A stretch of DNA of 64,000 bases from Acanthaster planci (GCF_001949145.1 NW_019091356.1:672593-736592); one strand, 5' to 3'. Shown: positions 22,375 to 36,123, counted from the first letter of the stretch. The notes: a model not told the origin generated them from the letters alone. Numbers and translations: made by a program.

Positions 22375-24509
22375 ATGGCCGACTCCAAAAAACAGGAGAA
22401 AAGAGCACCAGAGAAAAAAGTTGATCTTGGATTACTTGAGGAGGATGACGAATTCGAAGAATTTCCAGCAGAGGGTCAGTATAGACAACGTTGTCTTGAA
22501 AATACTACAGAAGATTTTTTTTGTGTTTGTATCTGTTTGGGGCAGTCGGGGCCTTACATCATGTTCATTTTCAACTTTCAATTGTCGTTGTTGGGGCGAG
22601 TTAGGGCTCACGTGCGATTCGTTAGGTAAAGATTAAAACTTTTCGCCCCTGTATTGAAGGCTTGGAAAGAGTTCCATGTACCGGTCATTACCGATCATGC
22701 CGGTCGTACTAGTCTGCGTCAACACACGTTAAAACTTAAGTAGCGTCAACAAAGAGTGACAAAGCGTTAACATCTTGAGAATATCCTCTTGAGGTTTCAA
22801 AGTGGTTTTAATTTATATTCTTAACATGTTCCACTGACTGTGACCATGCCATGGTGCATGGACATGATGGACTGTGTAATTGTAAGAAAAATGGAATTTT
22901 ATTCCAGATTCATTCCAGAAAACAAACATTTTCCAATGTTTTCGTGATAAATGGGAACCACCATCATTCTTTTCTCTGCCGTCCACGCGAAAACAAGATG
23001 GCAGCTGGTTTGGCTGCACAAGCAGAATTATCATTTTAGATAAATGTAATATAGTGAATAGATGACATGTAGATCATACCCAGTTGTATATTGTGCATAT
23101 AATTTTTTTGCATAGAGATTCATGAATAACTCGACACTTTGCTGACACTACTTGATGCTTTGTTGACGGTACTTCATGCTTGTTGACGCTAAATAGCATG
23201 ACCCGATGATGATGCTTTATTTGGAAAGAGTTCCATATGCCTCTTGAGACTCCATCCTGACCCCGCATTGGATGCCACATCGCATAAACCCCTGGACTTG
23301 AGTTTGAGTCAGTCTTGAGACTGGTCGGAAAAAGTATTTTAGAAGTAAACGACTGTGTATTTTCCCTCCTATTCAGTGACCTTTTTTGGCATGTTTTTGA
23401 GTTTTGCTTTCTGATGGCTTATAGGTCACTATAGGGAATAAATACTGGTGGTCGTATGTGGAACTCTTTCCCTGTTTATAATGACATTTTTTATTTTCAT
23501 TACGTATTCCCAGGGCAAAGCCTGGCATACATGGCATGTTTAGGTCGACATTTACACAATGGCTAGCTTATTGTTTATGTTAAGGAAGTTTAGGCAGGTC
23601 TGTGTATTCTGTCTGCTTTTTTGCACTGGTTGGGTGTATTGGAAACGGGAACTAGACCACTCTACAGCGAATGGATCTCAGACTCTCTGGGGGTATGAAG
23701 CTATCAAGAAAAAGAATCAAATATAGAGAGTAAACAGGTGATCTGATTGAGAAACTAAAGAAACTAAATGGGGGGCAAAGAAACAAAACTCCTGCAGCGA
23801 TTTGGCTCGATCTTAGCACATCACGATTGCAGACCAGCACACGTTCAGTGACCCTGAGTGTACGTGAACAATATAAGCATATCTGTACCAGATCACGATC
23901 AAACATACACTGCCTAATTTTCTGAAGAAACCTGTGGACCATCACAGACTATGTTCCTGAATTTTAAGTCTTCGATCAACTTCCTGATGCCCCCAAAAAG
24001 GAATTACGCTAGAATAACTTCATTTTGGGAGAAGCCAGAGAAAAAGAGTGAACTACGCGTAGTCTAGTGAGCAGATTGGGCGAGATAATCTGTCAAGGCG
24101 CGCTGACTTATTCTTGTGAATTTTTCTGAAAGAATGGGGAAGCGAAGAGGAGGATCCTACTGACTCCAATGTTTGGGAGGACAACTGGGATGATGATGAT
24201 GTGGAGGATGATTTCTCCAAGCAGCTGAGGTTAGTATCAATTGAGGGGGTGAGATTTCTGGAATATTGCTAGTGTGCCAAATATCTTTTTGCGATGTTTA
24301 TGTTGGGTCCATGAAAAAAGCTTAATTTCAGCTGAATTTGCCACTTCCACAAGCAAACTGGTATTTTGGTTTTATTATGACAGGTTAGATCTAAATCAAA
24401 GTATGTGCAGCATTTTTTCAAACACTACAGATTTTTTTTCCCCCTTTTGTTCAGAGCGGAACTTGAAAAACAGGGGAGCAAAGACCAGCCAGAACCAATG
24501 AAGACGTAG
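22375..24509 (+). CDS. SEM1: 26S proteasome complex subunit SEM1/DSS1
   Basis: Exons 22375-22474, 24133-24229 and 24455-24509 (TAG), intron phases 1 and 2, giving 83 aa. The protein has the DSS1 signature: an acidic stretch with [12 protein letters not shown], a second acidic block around [16 protein letters not shown], then the helix FSKQLRAELEK. DSS1 is a small disordered protein of the proteasome lid that also binds BRCA2 and the TREX-2 complex. It acts in nucleus and cytosol. It is longer than the 70-aa human protein because of a basic N-terminal extension (about residues 1-15, [15 protein letters not shown]) and a slightly different C-terminus. The ATG at 22375 is preferred over an upstream in-frame ATG at 22351 because it directly precedes the conserved part and has a stronger context (AACATGG). 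Confidence 0.95.
22664..22680. mobile_element. Isolated terminus of the GGAAAGAGTTCC MITE family
   Basis: GGAAAGAGTTCCATGTA matches the termini of the elements at 23223-23471, 41739-41936 and 42236-42430. A clear partner end nearby is not obvious. It lies in SEM1 intron 1. Confidence 0.5.
23223..23471. mobile_element. GGAAAGAGTTCC-family MITE (249 bp)
   Basis: The termini GGAAAGAGTTCCA (23223-23235) and TGGAACTCTTTCC (23459-23471) are perfect 13-bp inverted repeats. No coding capacity. It lies in SEM1 intron 1. I could not define a target duplication. Confidence 0.65.
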
Positions 24510-25262
24510 CATGAAGCAGGAGGGGGGGTCAAGGGTCACATCTGAGGTCATTTCACCTTTGGAAAACCTAAACAAGGTTTAAACTGAGATCTATCAGCTA
24601 TGGACTTGATCAGCTCAGTAATTGGGCATCAAATTATGGAAGAATGTACGTCATCATGTTGGCATCAGATTTTAAGTTTCACTGTGTAAAGCTGTAGGTT
24701 GTAGAGAGTGTTTTGAATTGACATTCAAAGACTTGCATATATTCTTTATAAAAGTTTCTTTTATTCTGTAATGAAATTTGCAAGGAACTACCCATTTCTA
24801 CAGTAGTTCAAGGGCACTGCAGCACTATCACCTCACAAATACATGTTGCAAAGATACAGATACTCTTCTGATTAGTTGACTAAATTTTCTTTGAATGCTT
24901 ATCTGGGAATACCTAGAGGCTCTGAATGACATAGCATTCTAACAAAAGGCCTTGTCAGTGAATTCAGTATCTGGTTTTGTCATTGACACATTCATGTTGC
25001 TTGTTGGTTATAGCCAGTTGATGCTTTGAATACCAAACTTCAAATGCAGTTCTTCAAAAAATGAAGAAGCAGACATTTGTAAGTTTTCCAAGGTGTTTAA
25101 GGAACCCATGTGCATTTTGTTTCATCTACCCTTACCTCTTTGTGAACTTCTATACGTTGCTTTCAAGAAAATTCTGAATTTTTACATGGTTTCAAAAGGG
25201 AGTTCCTTTTGTTTTGTGTATTAGTGGATTTCTTTTCTTTAAGTTTTTACAAGTACAGTAGA

Positions 25263-25268
25263 AATAAA
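25263..25268 (+). terminator. Candidate poly(A) signal for SEM1
   Basis: AATAAA on the plus strand about 750 bp past the SEM1 stop. Its use is inferred. Confidence 0.35.
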
Positions 25269-26173
25269 AGCCACTGTAGAAGATCAGGATAAGTCTCCAC
25301 AATTGATACATTTATCTAAACATAAGGAAACTTTGGGTGTTAACAAAAGTCCCATCACAAAATTACAATGAATGTTCTGTAAAGCATTTTTTAACTTGGA
25401 AACACATTGTTCCCTTCATGGATGTTAACTACAGTATATGAAAGAAGTTCAATTAAAATTGTAAGGATAAAATTGTTAAATATTTGTGGTTTTTATTTTA
25501 ATAGTGTCTCTTTTGATGACTATAAAAATTTGGCTCTTTACATCCAATACCTACTCATGAATATTTTATTCATTTTCAGTGCAGATAAAAAGGAATAAAA
25601 AGTTTACATGACTTACTGAAAGCATCTGTATAAATTGCCTGCAAAGCTTATAAATCCCTAAATACCTCAACACAAATTTACAGTACCTGTAAGATAAAAA
25701 AAAATCCCAGTTAAACAAGATCACGTAGCAATACATTAAGTTTAGCACTTCATAATTGATAAATGAGTGAAACATGTTCCAGAGTAAATGCATCAGTGGT
25801 TTCTGCCCCATTTCAATTTTAACACTTAAACTTGTTTTATGTCAAATTCTCCCATACTAATTATATCTCTGCTCGTATTCCATGAGAATGTGTTGTATAG
25901 CATGATTTAATGTATTCTGGTTGAAACAGGTTATCATTATTCTTTCAACATAAGATACATGTATTTACACAGTAGAAAAAGTATATGTACACCTCTCCAA
26001 AGAGGTTTCAAAAAAGCTTTTGAGATTTTTATCTGAAAGATGCCATGTAGAGATGTTAAGCATTAAAAAAGAACCAAAACGACCCCATACTAATTCTACT
26101 TATTTTTACTCATTTCAAGACAGTGGATCATATAACACAATATAATTTGGTTGAAAACAATTATAGCTTCATA

Positions 26174-26179
26174 TTTATT
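26174..26179 (-). terminator. Candidate poly(A) signal for the LolA-like gene
   Basis: AATAAA on the minus strand about 310 bp past the stop codon at 26485. Confidence 0.4.
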
Positions 26180-26484
26180 ATATTCTTATTGCTTCATTCC
26201 TTTCAACGGCAGCAGAGTGATTTTTGAAATGGAAACAGTGGAGACTAATATGTAGACGGAGAACAAACACAATAGCTTGAAAAAAGGCAAAGACACAGAA
26301 TAGGAGTTCTTGCAGACAACTTTAATTAAAAGTCACAGATTCAGTTATAAGAACCAACTGTGGACACCCCAATGGAAATTATCACAAACCTTTGTAGGCA
26401 TCACTGGATAGAAAAAAATTGGACCTGGACACCGAAGGACTACCCTGAAGGTACACAAAGCCAATGGCCATAACAAGATGGAGT

Positions 26485-29400
26485 CTAAGACTGGACATTG
26501 TAAGGGATAGAAAGGTCCTTCTTCTTGAAGATGAACAGCAAGATGCCCACACCAAGCACAGTTCCAACTAACAACATTCCAATTCCAAACCCAACAAAAG
26601 CTCCTACAAGAGATATAGAACATTTTGGATTTATCCAAATATGAAAATGAATTAAGGTCATCAACATTTTATTTCTTTATCATGTGGTTCACCATGGTAA
26701 AAACATTACATTTCCCAAGTTTCCATTGCAAAGTAAAAGCAAGTGACTGAGCTCCAACAAACAGGAGAAATTCTCCCAGAGGTACACATTGATTCCTGTG
26801 AGACTATAGAAATGGTCATAGAGGTTTTAATTTACTGAGCCTGAAATGGTTTTAAGAATGTTTACAAGCTGAGTGAGCAGGGAATATAGTAACCTCAGCT
26901 CATTAAGACTTGGTGTCAAGTGTATTTTATAAAAATGATCTACTGTTACATGACAACTTTGGTTGCTCTCCAATTTTTAAAGAATTTTTGAATGGACGCA
27001 ACACGTTAAATATATGATGATCACAGACTTTAGCAACAATATTCTTGACGGTAAACAAATACCAACCAAACCTTACCAGTGCTGAAGCCCTGAGAGCCAC
27101 CTGGGTTGGGCTTGTTAGAACCAAATGTGTTTCGCAGCGAGTCAGGCTTGACAGTCAGTGTCTTCTCCTATTGAGGAAAAAAAGCAAAACGGAACGCTTT
27201 TCAAGACTGCCAAAGATGACACATTGATGAGTCTTTACATGACAGGTTTTTCCTCAAGTACAATTGTCTTCTATTCTGCTCATACATATATTCAAATGCA
27301 TAAACTAACACTTGAACGGTATTGGAAGTTCCCATTTCACCCAATCATACTTTAGCTGCAGAACTTTACTGAACATCCAATCACATTATCAATTACAATC
27401 TTTCTTTACCGTGCTATTGTAGTGGAAGTTGATATAGAGGAACTTCTCCTCCAGAGCAGTGTTGATTGTCATCTCCAAGGTAACCGTCGCATCAGTCAGT
27501 GATGGCTGTTTGATCATGTCCACGGCATTCCCCTTAACATCAGGAACTCCAAGTAGGGTGAAGAAAACAGTTGTTACTTTGTCGTTACTTTCTTCTGCCT
27601 ATGTGTGCGGTCACAAAAAAACAAATCAGGGAAAACAAATTAAAACCTGACATTGAGTTAGGAGTTGTTTTCTAAAAGACTGAGCAATGTACAGCCTTCA
27701 TGCAAAAACTATATATGATGCTCTGAGGCCATGAAGGACCAATCATATGGTTTGCCATGAGGCATTTTCTGCAAGATGAGCACAAACCAGTATTCTGTTG
27801 TAAGAGAAAGGCATCCGACTAGTGTTACTGTGGCAACGGTAGTCAAGCTTTCAGTCATTTATTTTGCTGCTTCTTTACGGAGGGTATAATTATTAATGCG
27901 CATAACGCTGTAGGATGGGGAAATTTTCAGTGGGCAGTTGGCAGTCAGTTCATTGGCTTGAATGACTCTTTTTAAACTGGTTTCCATTTCATTTCTGCAT
28001 GTTATTTCAACACCTTCTCTCTCTGTGTTCTTATTTTCTATGTCCAGCACAAGTTCAAAATTTAGTTTCAAAACAAAACGTTTGAACACTCAAAATGCAA
28101 ATGTAGATTAAAACAACACTCCTTATTTAAATTAAAATCAGGAACAAGTTTGATAAATTCCACTCCATATAATTACTTAAACTGCAAGGTATGTAACATT
28201 AAACTAATACTAAAATTCAGTATAGAACTACTGACTGTCCTCAAGGAAAAAATACTAGTCTTGTCTCAAGGAGTTCACGTGTTGCTGTTGAACTTACAAG
28301 CACATTTGCAATTCTGGAGGGTGATATCCCCGCAGTTGTAGCAAGGCTATTTACAACCCCATGGTAAAACTCAAAGGTGTTGTTTGCTATGACCATGTTG
28401 TAGATACCTACAGGAGGAAGAGAATTGGAGTACATGTATTCCCCACTGCTCTATGCTCAGGCATGATTTGCGTGGAAATATTTCACAGATTTACAATTTG
28501 AAAACTTTTTAGAACTCCACTGATTGTAACATTCATGTGACATGTCAAGAAAAGCGAGAACTTTGTGAGAAATGCCAGAAAGTATTACCACCTTAATTTT
28601 ACAAGGAAACAAATTAAATTTAAAACCTACAAACAAATGAGAAATCTGACTTGTTCGTGTTGAACATACGTATAATATCTGAGAAATGGAGAAGCATTCA
28701 CCTGTCTCCAAAATGTCAAAGGCAAGTTCCTTGCCATTGTTGCTGTCAAAGCACGGAGACAAATCAAAGTGAGAGGGGTCCACATTAGCTGCGTCATAGT
28801 GGAAATAGTTAACAATGAAGCTCCCATTCCTCATTGTTCCATTCTTCATCTTTAAACAAAAATAAGAGTAAAACAGGACCTTGCTCAAGTCTGATTTCCT
28901 TATGAATGTTAAACTTTTGCATGAAACAGGTTCTGCTGAGTTGTAAAACAGCAACCATGCAGCTGTGAACACTGACCCTGAGCAGCTCCGAGCTCGCATA
29001 AATGAAATTAAAAATTCAAAACACTTAAGAAGTAATCATAGCTGGATGGATAGTTTTAAAAGAACAGAAGAAGAAGCTGTTTACTAGCTGAGCAGAAACG
29101 GACTTGAAATGAGTCAGAATGAAGTTTTTGCAAAACTTGACAAAACATTTTTCCAGCTGTGAAATTCATTGTCTCTATACCTTCCTGTTCTCCAGTAAAT
29201 ACCTATGCATGTGAGCGTGCAACAAGATTTTGGATAGGATGCTGTTGAGATTGTCATAACTAGAACCCTTAGGTAATACATGTAGATATAATACTATACC
29301 TTCAGATTCCATTCGACCTTTGACATGGTAGGCATATATGTTGACATGTTCAATCCTCCTTGAGTGTTCCAAGAATCCTGTTGGCACAAAGAAGACACCC

Positions 29401-32400
29401 AGAAGATTTCTTTCATCGATCTTAATTTGATCTAAATTTGAAGATATTCACAGCATCACTTGTAAGACTAACTGTAAGCATGCAAGAAGAGTTCTCTTTA
29501 AGTTGTAAGTTGACCGTATTTGCATCTTTTTTGTACAAAAAAATGTGATAACAAAACTGCATGGCATTTTCTTTCTTACCGTAGTAAAAAAAAATTCCCA
29601 AGTGCTGTTTGTTTGAAATGATGAATTGTTTCCGATCCAAGTGGGTTTCCAATCTGTCCTTTTTGCAATCCAGGATTCGGCCTGCATATCACGCAGCTCA
29701 GACTAAGGCAAGGAAAGAATTGAAAGACTCACAAGAACTTTCTCTAAAAAGTTGTCTGTGATCACTGGCGGTGGAAGCTGGGGGAGGGGACTGGCCCCCC
29801 ACTTTAACGACTGGGGGGCCAGTCCCCCCCCCCCACTTTTTGCAGTCCTATATCTGGATAGGGCTAAAGGGATTGAGCCCTAAATGGCTGATGCCTGATG
29901 GTCTAACAACTGCACCCCTCCCCCATCTCAAAATCGTTCCACCGCCGGTGTCTCAGTCAGATACCAAGCGTCAGTGGAGCAAAGTGTGCATCAATGGAGA
30001 AAGACACTAATTTTTAGAGAGTGTACATATCACTACCACTAGCAAGTCGAATGTCCTCAAACTGCAACAAAGGCATGCCACACATCATGTTCTCCCATGG
30101 TCATCCTCATCTCAGTTGTGGAGGCTAGCTCAGATCCCAGCATAGCTGGACTACATAGGTTAGTGTCTACCCCCCTCTAGAGGCTGATCCTGTGATCCCT
30201 GGATCTTGTATACAGTGACTGCAGTGTAAACACGCCGTGCAGTTTAATTCTACAATACTCAGCAAAAATCCCTTCTCCCTGAAACGAAGATTGGCTTTAC
30301 CCCCTGAGGCTATTCTATGAGTTTTTAACTCAGTTTTTGCCCTTTGTACTGAGTGCTATTATGTCCTAAACACAAGTAAAGAGTGACTGGAATTTGTCTT
30401 GGCCCCTCACCACTCCTTGGTATTGCCAGTCTTCTACTTCAAAGTTAAAGAAACTGGCGACACTCTTAATCTGGACATGCACATTGTCAGGGGACTCAGC
30501 ATCTGGTGAATACAATGATATAGGGGTGATGTTGCAATGACCAGTGTCCATGTTGACTCGGTATGTCAATCCTGGAAGAACAAAAGGAAAACAAAGGGAC
30601 TGCTTTAGCTTTTTTAATTAGAAAATAATATTCTGTGGAATCTTCACAACAACCAAATCACAATTTAATAAATAAATGAATAAAATAAATGAACTTTTTG
30701 TCACACCTTAGAGGGTTAACACAACTGGCTGTGACAAGTGTATAAAATATGTAACTTTGCCAACATCTTTATCACTATTTACTCTCTCATATTTCAATAC
30801 GACACCCAGATTAGGCATGGGCAGTTCCACATCCGCAAATCACAATATTTCAGTTTTCTGTCTTCATCTGAGCACTTTGAATTTTTTCAGAGCATGAACT
30901 TAAAGTCAAGATTTACAAAAAGCAAATGGTCGATTAGATCTGTTTAGATATGCTTCACCATTTCAACAGATGGCCCAAAGTTTACAACACCCACAGATCC
31001 AAGATATTATATCTTGCTTTGTTTACATGTGCACTTTCCTATGTGAGCTCAATTGACTGGGTCCAATCTCTTTGCCATAGGAAGGCACACATCAACAAAG
31101 CAGGGCATCATGGGTCTATTGGTACATTTCTCCATATCTACTGAAAATTATTGCGACACTTTCATTTTAGTTTTCTAAGTATTTGGGACATATTCCCGCT
31201 CGGTGAAATTAACAATTACAACACCTGTATTGAAATCATCCAGAGAACGGTAGGGTGTACGCATGCTGGTACCATTATTTCTTAAACTGTAATAATACAC
31301 AGCCATCCTGCCTTTGTAGTCATACACTTCCTACAAGACAACAAGTGGAGGAAAAGGTAGTTGAACACCAACAACTTGTTCATAGCTGGTTATATAAAGT
31401 TTTTTGTTAATTTCTTATTAAATTGAAAACTAAATGTCAAAGAACAAATCTGAATAAATAGTGTTGGTGATGGAACGTTGTTACCCAGGGCAAATAAAAT
31501 ATGCTAAGAATACAACAATGAATTTTTCTGATTTGCTGAGTTAAGTCTTTCAAGCATTTAAAGTTCAATGAAAGGCAGAGGTTCATTTCAAACAACAACA
31601 ATTATTGCAATACATAGTTACTGTTCAGAGATTGATATCATTGAATCAAAAAGGGGGAAGTGTAATGCCATAAATTCCAAATTAAAACTTACTGACACAT
31701 AGAAAACTCGCTTTAGAGGGGGTATCACAACCTCAAGACTTTGGAAGAAGTGGTCTGGGAGCTTTGGTAATGGCTTCAGACTTTTACGGCCTGGACACAC
31801 TACCCCAAGCGGAGGCTAATTGCAAGAAAGATGCAGATCAAGTGTGAATCAGAGGTTAATGATCAGAACACACACAGGGAAAGGTTTTCAACTTGTAACC
31901 GCCAAACTACTTTAACTGGAGCCAGGGTTATGTATTCAGAAGTATCCATTTTAACTTATGACACTGCTTTAAAATTCGAAACATTTTTGGTTGTTCTTGG
32001 AATGCTGTTTCCCATTCAAAAAGGTAAAAAAGTCCCACTGTTGACTAGTCAATGGTTTCAAATCACACATTTTCAATACACAATTTATGAACTGCGCGTA
32101 GGAAGCCTCTTTCATAGAACACTGGCAAAGTAATTCCAATGGATAATACTGAATATAAACAGACTGAAGAATAGTGAAGGAATGTTTTCTTCATTTCCAA
32201 CAACCAATGTTCCTGAACTTACTTCAAATGTTCGATCAGCAAACTTGGGATGAAACTGCACATCAAAGAACTCATACACATGACTGTAAGAGTGTGTGCC
32301 ATTTACAGGAACAAGATGTCCATTGATGAACCTTTTGTTCGAAGCTGAAATTCAAGGGGGAAATGTGTACATTCTAGAGGGAAATTCCTCTGTTTTGTTC

Positions 32401-34870
32401 TTTCCTTAAAGTAAACAAACAATTTGAACAAACCACCATAATGGATTTGTTTCTGCCAATTCTACACTACCAATGTAAAACAATTTATGTACAAATTTCC
32501 ATTTTGTGAAAATGACATGAAAAACATCAAGTGAATGAATCTTTAGTTTAGGGAGAGGGTTTAAGTGAACGAAAAAAACTAAATAGGTACCAATACAGAA
32601 AATACTTCGGTTCCCCAAATATTGTTTCTGCTTGAATGCAGGAAAAAATACTATCAGCAGGAAATAAAGGTTTTGAAAGTGTCATAGGAATACAGTACAG
32701 ATAAATTTATACAGAGAACAACCTCTCACAATGACTACATTCCGACTGACAACAATTAAATAAATCAGCTTCATTTGCATGGCCATCTAGTGTTCTGGAA
32801 TCTCTAATCAACATATGACATCAGAGGCAATATTCTGAAAAATTTGGCAAATAAAAATAGTATAAACTTGTGAGCTTCGGAAGCACTGATTTTCAAACTT
32901 TTTCTGATCTTTGAACGTGTGAAAATATGAAATTTTAGAATAAAATATACATTTTTTCACTAAGAGTATTAAAAATAAATAACCAAGTTATGTAAGCATC
33001 CAAATTCCCATGTTTTGAAATATTAATTATTCAGATCTCAGCCACGCTATGATTTATGGCAAGACATTAGTTACATTTCATACTAATATTCCTTGATTAC
33101 CTGTTCCATTCAAGGCCAATCGTAGCGGTACCTGGGTGTCACCATTTGCAGTCTTGTAGCCAGGTACTGTGAAGTAGTAATCCAGGAGGGATGTTGCATT
33201 GGTTTCCTCAAAATACCAACAACTTTGCCAATGATCGGCAGGTATGCCTCGCACGTACGTGGTGCCCATGTAAGTCTCATTGTATGAGGCACCAAACCTG
33301 AAGATATCTGCGGCACTAGCAATATGGGCTGTGCCGTTCTGCAGCGTAAAGCCAAAGATGTTGAAACCTTTTGCTGTCACATTTCCAACGGTGCAACTAT
33401 CACCTGCAGATGGAATAAATTTCAAACATACGTTAAAACTCGAACACCAAATTGTATTATTGTAAAGTTAACTGAGTTAAAGAAGGAAAAGCTGTTTTCA
33501 ATTTGTTTTACAAAACTTACTGATTGAGCAAATGTCCTGATTGGTTCCTAAAATCTAGCAGATGTCATGAATCGATCAGCATCAATATTCTACTAACAGT
33601 AACAGATCTCACAATAGTCAATTGCATACCTAACCAGCATACTAACTTGATAACAAACTTTAGATTGACTATTTTCTTTTCCAGAGTTTCCTGGTTTTCT
33701 GTATGAGGTAAAGGAGTCATTTCAGATTTGTTGGTCACCACTAATTTTCAATCATTTCTTGTGTTATGTTTGTAATATGTATAGGTGTACTACCCTATTT
33801 ATCAGTACATGTATCAGTTAATACCCAATTTTCTAATACGAGACCTTTGTGCTCTTTATTTTCTGTGGGAAAAAAAGGAAATTTAAATGGAAAATTTTAT
33901 CTCGTGTTTTATTCTAATCACAAATTTATGTAATCTGTACATTTATGGACATCTTTGTATATTTTATAAGATTTATTGATGTAACCACTACACAATTCAA
34001 CCTTTGGGTTGAAAGCAAGCGAGAACGCCAATAATGATTTTAATAACAGAATAATATTAATAACCAGGGTACAATTTATATATTACATATCAAGTGATAT
34101 AAATATATTAGAATACTATTTCACTATAGAAGCCTATGTTAATCATTATAATATTATTACAAAATATAAAAAGTGGACCTACCAGAATAAACCCTGATAA
34201 TTTCTCTGGTAGCGTAGTTGATAAATGTCTGTGAGATATTCCCATTGTAGATATTATTGACAGCACCACGATTATTAATATAATCGTAGTATTCCACTAC
34301 CTCAACTGTGTTATTCCAGCCAAGAATGTTGGCTTCGACCTGTGTGTTAACAAGAATTTGGCCACAAGTTCAATAGCTTCAAAAAGACAATACAGTCTTA
34401 GATTTATTTCATGCAAAAATATAACTCTTGACTAAAATCCATCATATCAAATAAAAATTCAAGACATCAGAAAAGATGTTGCTTTCAAGATTGGGCACGC
34501 GAAAAAATAGTTAGTTTCCTCCTTGAAGGAAATGTTCACTCGGAAGGAATCACAGGCACGGAACAAACACTAAGACAAAGAAGAAAAAACACACAAGACT
34601 GCATAAACAAACAACTTCTTGCATTCATGCAAATGTTTCTAATTGCCCTTGAAAAATATCCTAAATACAACAATTTCCACTGAACGGGAACATTCCTCCC
34701 CTTCATTTCATACAAACCCTTAGCATAAACTGCTCAGGAAGAGAGGGGAGGGATGGTCCATCTCCCTCGGAAGTGTGGGGGGTGCAGACATTGGGGTCTG
34801 GTTGTGCATGTACATCTCCTGCTATCAAGCAGAAAACACTCAGGAAAACAAGCAGCATTGAAGGTGCCAT
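26485..34870 (-). CDS. Type I membrane glycoprotein with two tandem LolA-like domains
   Basis: Exons in transcript order: 34870-34718 (ATG), 34339-34183, 33403-33101, 32344-32223, 31815-31693, 31330-31225, 30571-30411, 29702-29580, 28849-28702, 28407-28298, 27598-27410, 27167-27077, 26603-26485 (TAG). Phases agree at all 12 junctions, giving 634 aa. A signal peptide (MAPSMLLVFLSVFCLIAGDVHA) precedes about 560 extracellular residues with many N-glycosylation sequons, then a Gly-rich membrane helix (GIGMLLVGTVLGVGILLFIF) and a short tail starting KKK. Two halves of the ectodomain align by eye: EYYDYINNRGAV with EVYDYKGRMAV, and YVRGIPADHW..YYFT with ELRDMQAESW..FFFT. The style matches the metazoan LolA-like family (LolA-like lipid-binding fold), but that is from memory and should be tested. 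The membrane-proximal part could be a SEA-like fold. Function unknown; a lipid-handling or adhesion receptor is possible. Confidence 0.85.
29767..29946. mobile_element. Small inverted-repeat element (MITE-like, 180 bp)
   Basis: It starts GGCGGTGGAA and ends with the exact inverse TTCCACCGCC. Inside, GGGGACTGGCCCCCC is followed by its inverse GGGGGGCCAGTCCCC. It lies in an intron of the LolA-like gene. No target duplication was defined. Confidence 0.5.
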
Positions 34871-36117
34871 TGCATTCACTGAAAACAACGTCAGAGAAAA
34901 ACATAATAGGCCTAAGCAAGATATCTAAACATAAATTGCATAAACACACCTACATCTGAGCATATTTTATCCTTTAAGGTGAAAGGATTTTTGTACTATT
35001 ACCAATCTGTTCCCATTATGATGAGTCCAAGCACTAGGTCTATATCTTTACATGTACATGCTTTATGCTCAAAAGTAGGCCAATATCGGGTGCTGAAATG
35101 AAAGAGCCCACAAAAAATGGTTTACGCAACAGGAGATTTCAAGGTTAAATGAGCATTCACAATTAAATCAGCATACGGCAATACCCATTCGCCAATTGTG
35201 GCGACTGATCAATGTGTTCCTACCTAGCTCTATGGATGAAACAAGGCAAACAAGAGTCATGAAAGAGTATACCACAGTCAACGCCAACAAAATCTGTATC
35301 AAGCATTGGTGCTCATGGCGCACGTAGCTCCCAATATTACATATATGTATGATGTGAATAATTTTGCCATTGGCAGCTTATTTTGGGGGATTTTTACACC
35401 CTGCAATCTTTCCAGCAATAATCAGAGCATTGGATTTGTGTATACTGCCTACATCATCCCATCACTTCCATTCAGCACATCGTTGATGCATGCCTCTATG
35501 GCCATGCCTCCATGGCCATACCTCCATGATCCCAGTGATGGATTCGATGCAAAGCTATGCAAAAGGAAAGGGTAGCTTAGCTACGCCTTATGACATTGTT
35601 CCCAGAAAGTACAGACCAACAAAACTCTGGAAGTGGGACACATTTTGAAGACAACACTTCTCATCGTGAATTCGGTCAACTTACCTCGCAACTGCGTAAC
35701 TGGGTTCCAAAGATGCCGATTCTCCGGGACTGACCTACATGTACACTGAAGAGCGGTCTATCAACAAGCCAGTCACGAGTTTTGCGCGTACCGGTCTTTT
35801 TTATTCCACCTGCTCTGAATAACAATGGGATTTGTTGCGCTATCTTCGGTTCCAGACATAACCGGGTGCGTAGTGAAAGTTACATAATAACTTCTCATAG
35901 AGCAAGAAAACACTCGTTCGTTATATTTACAACATGCGAGTATACTTCGTAATGACCTAATCCATGCCTAAACCAGATAGAATAGGAACGAAAACTGAAG
36001 GATCGTTGGGGAATAATCCAAAACAAATAACTTGGTACAAATAAGGCTGAAAAATAGGGAAAAACACGAGTCCAAACAACACGGTAACGAAAACATTTCC
36101 ATTTGTATAAATAATAA
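34871..36117. other. Upstream region of the LolA-like gene
   Basis: A splice acceptor (GTTGTTTTCAG) lies just upstream of the start ATG, so the 5' UTR is spliced. A donor on the minus strand with its exon edge at 35685 (GCGAG|GTAAGTTG) could end the first exon. No coding exon is seen. Confidence 0.45.
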
Positions 36118-36123
36118 TTTATT
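36118..36123 (-). terminator. Candidate poly(A) signal for CDK2
   Basis: AATAAA on the minus strand about 2.8 kb past the CDK2 stop. A long AT-rich 3' UTR would be implied. Nearer signals may be used. Confidence 0.3.

Larger units (their letters stand above)
24510..26484. other. Convergent 3' region between SEM1 and the LolA-like gene
   Basis: AT-rich, no conserved reading frame. It contains candidate poly(A) signals for both genes and is probably mostly 3' UTR. Confidence 0.6.
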
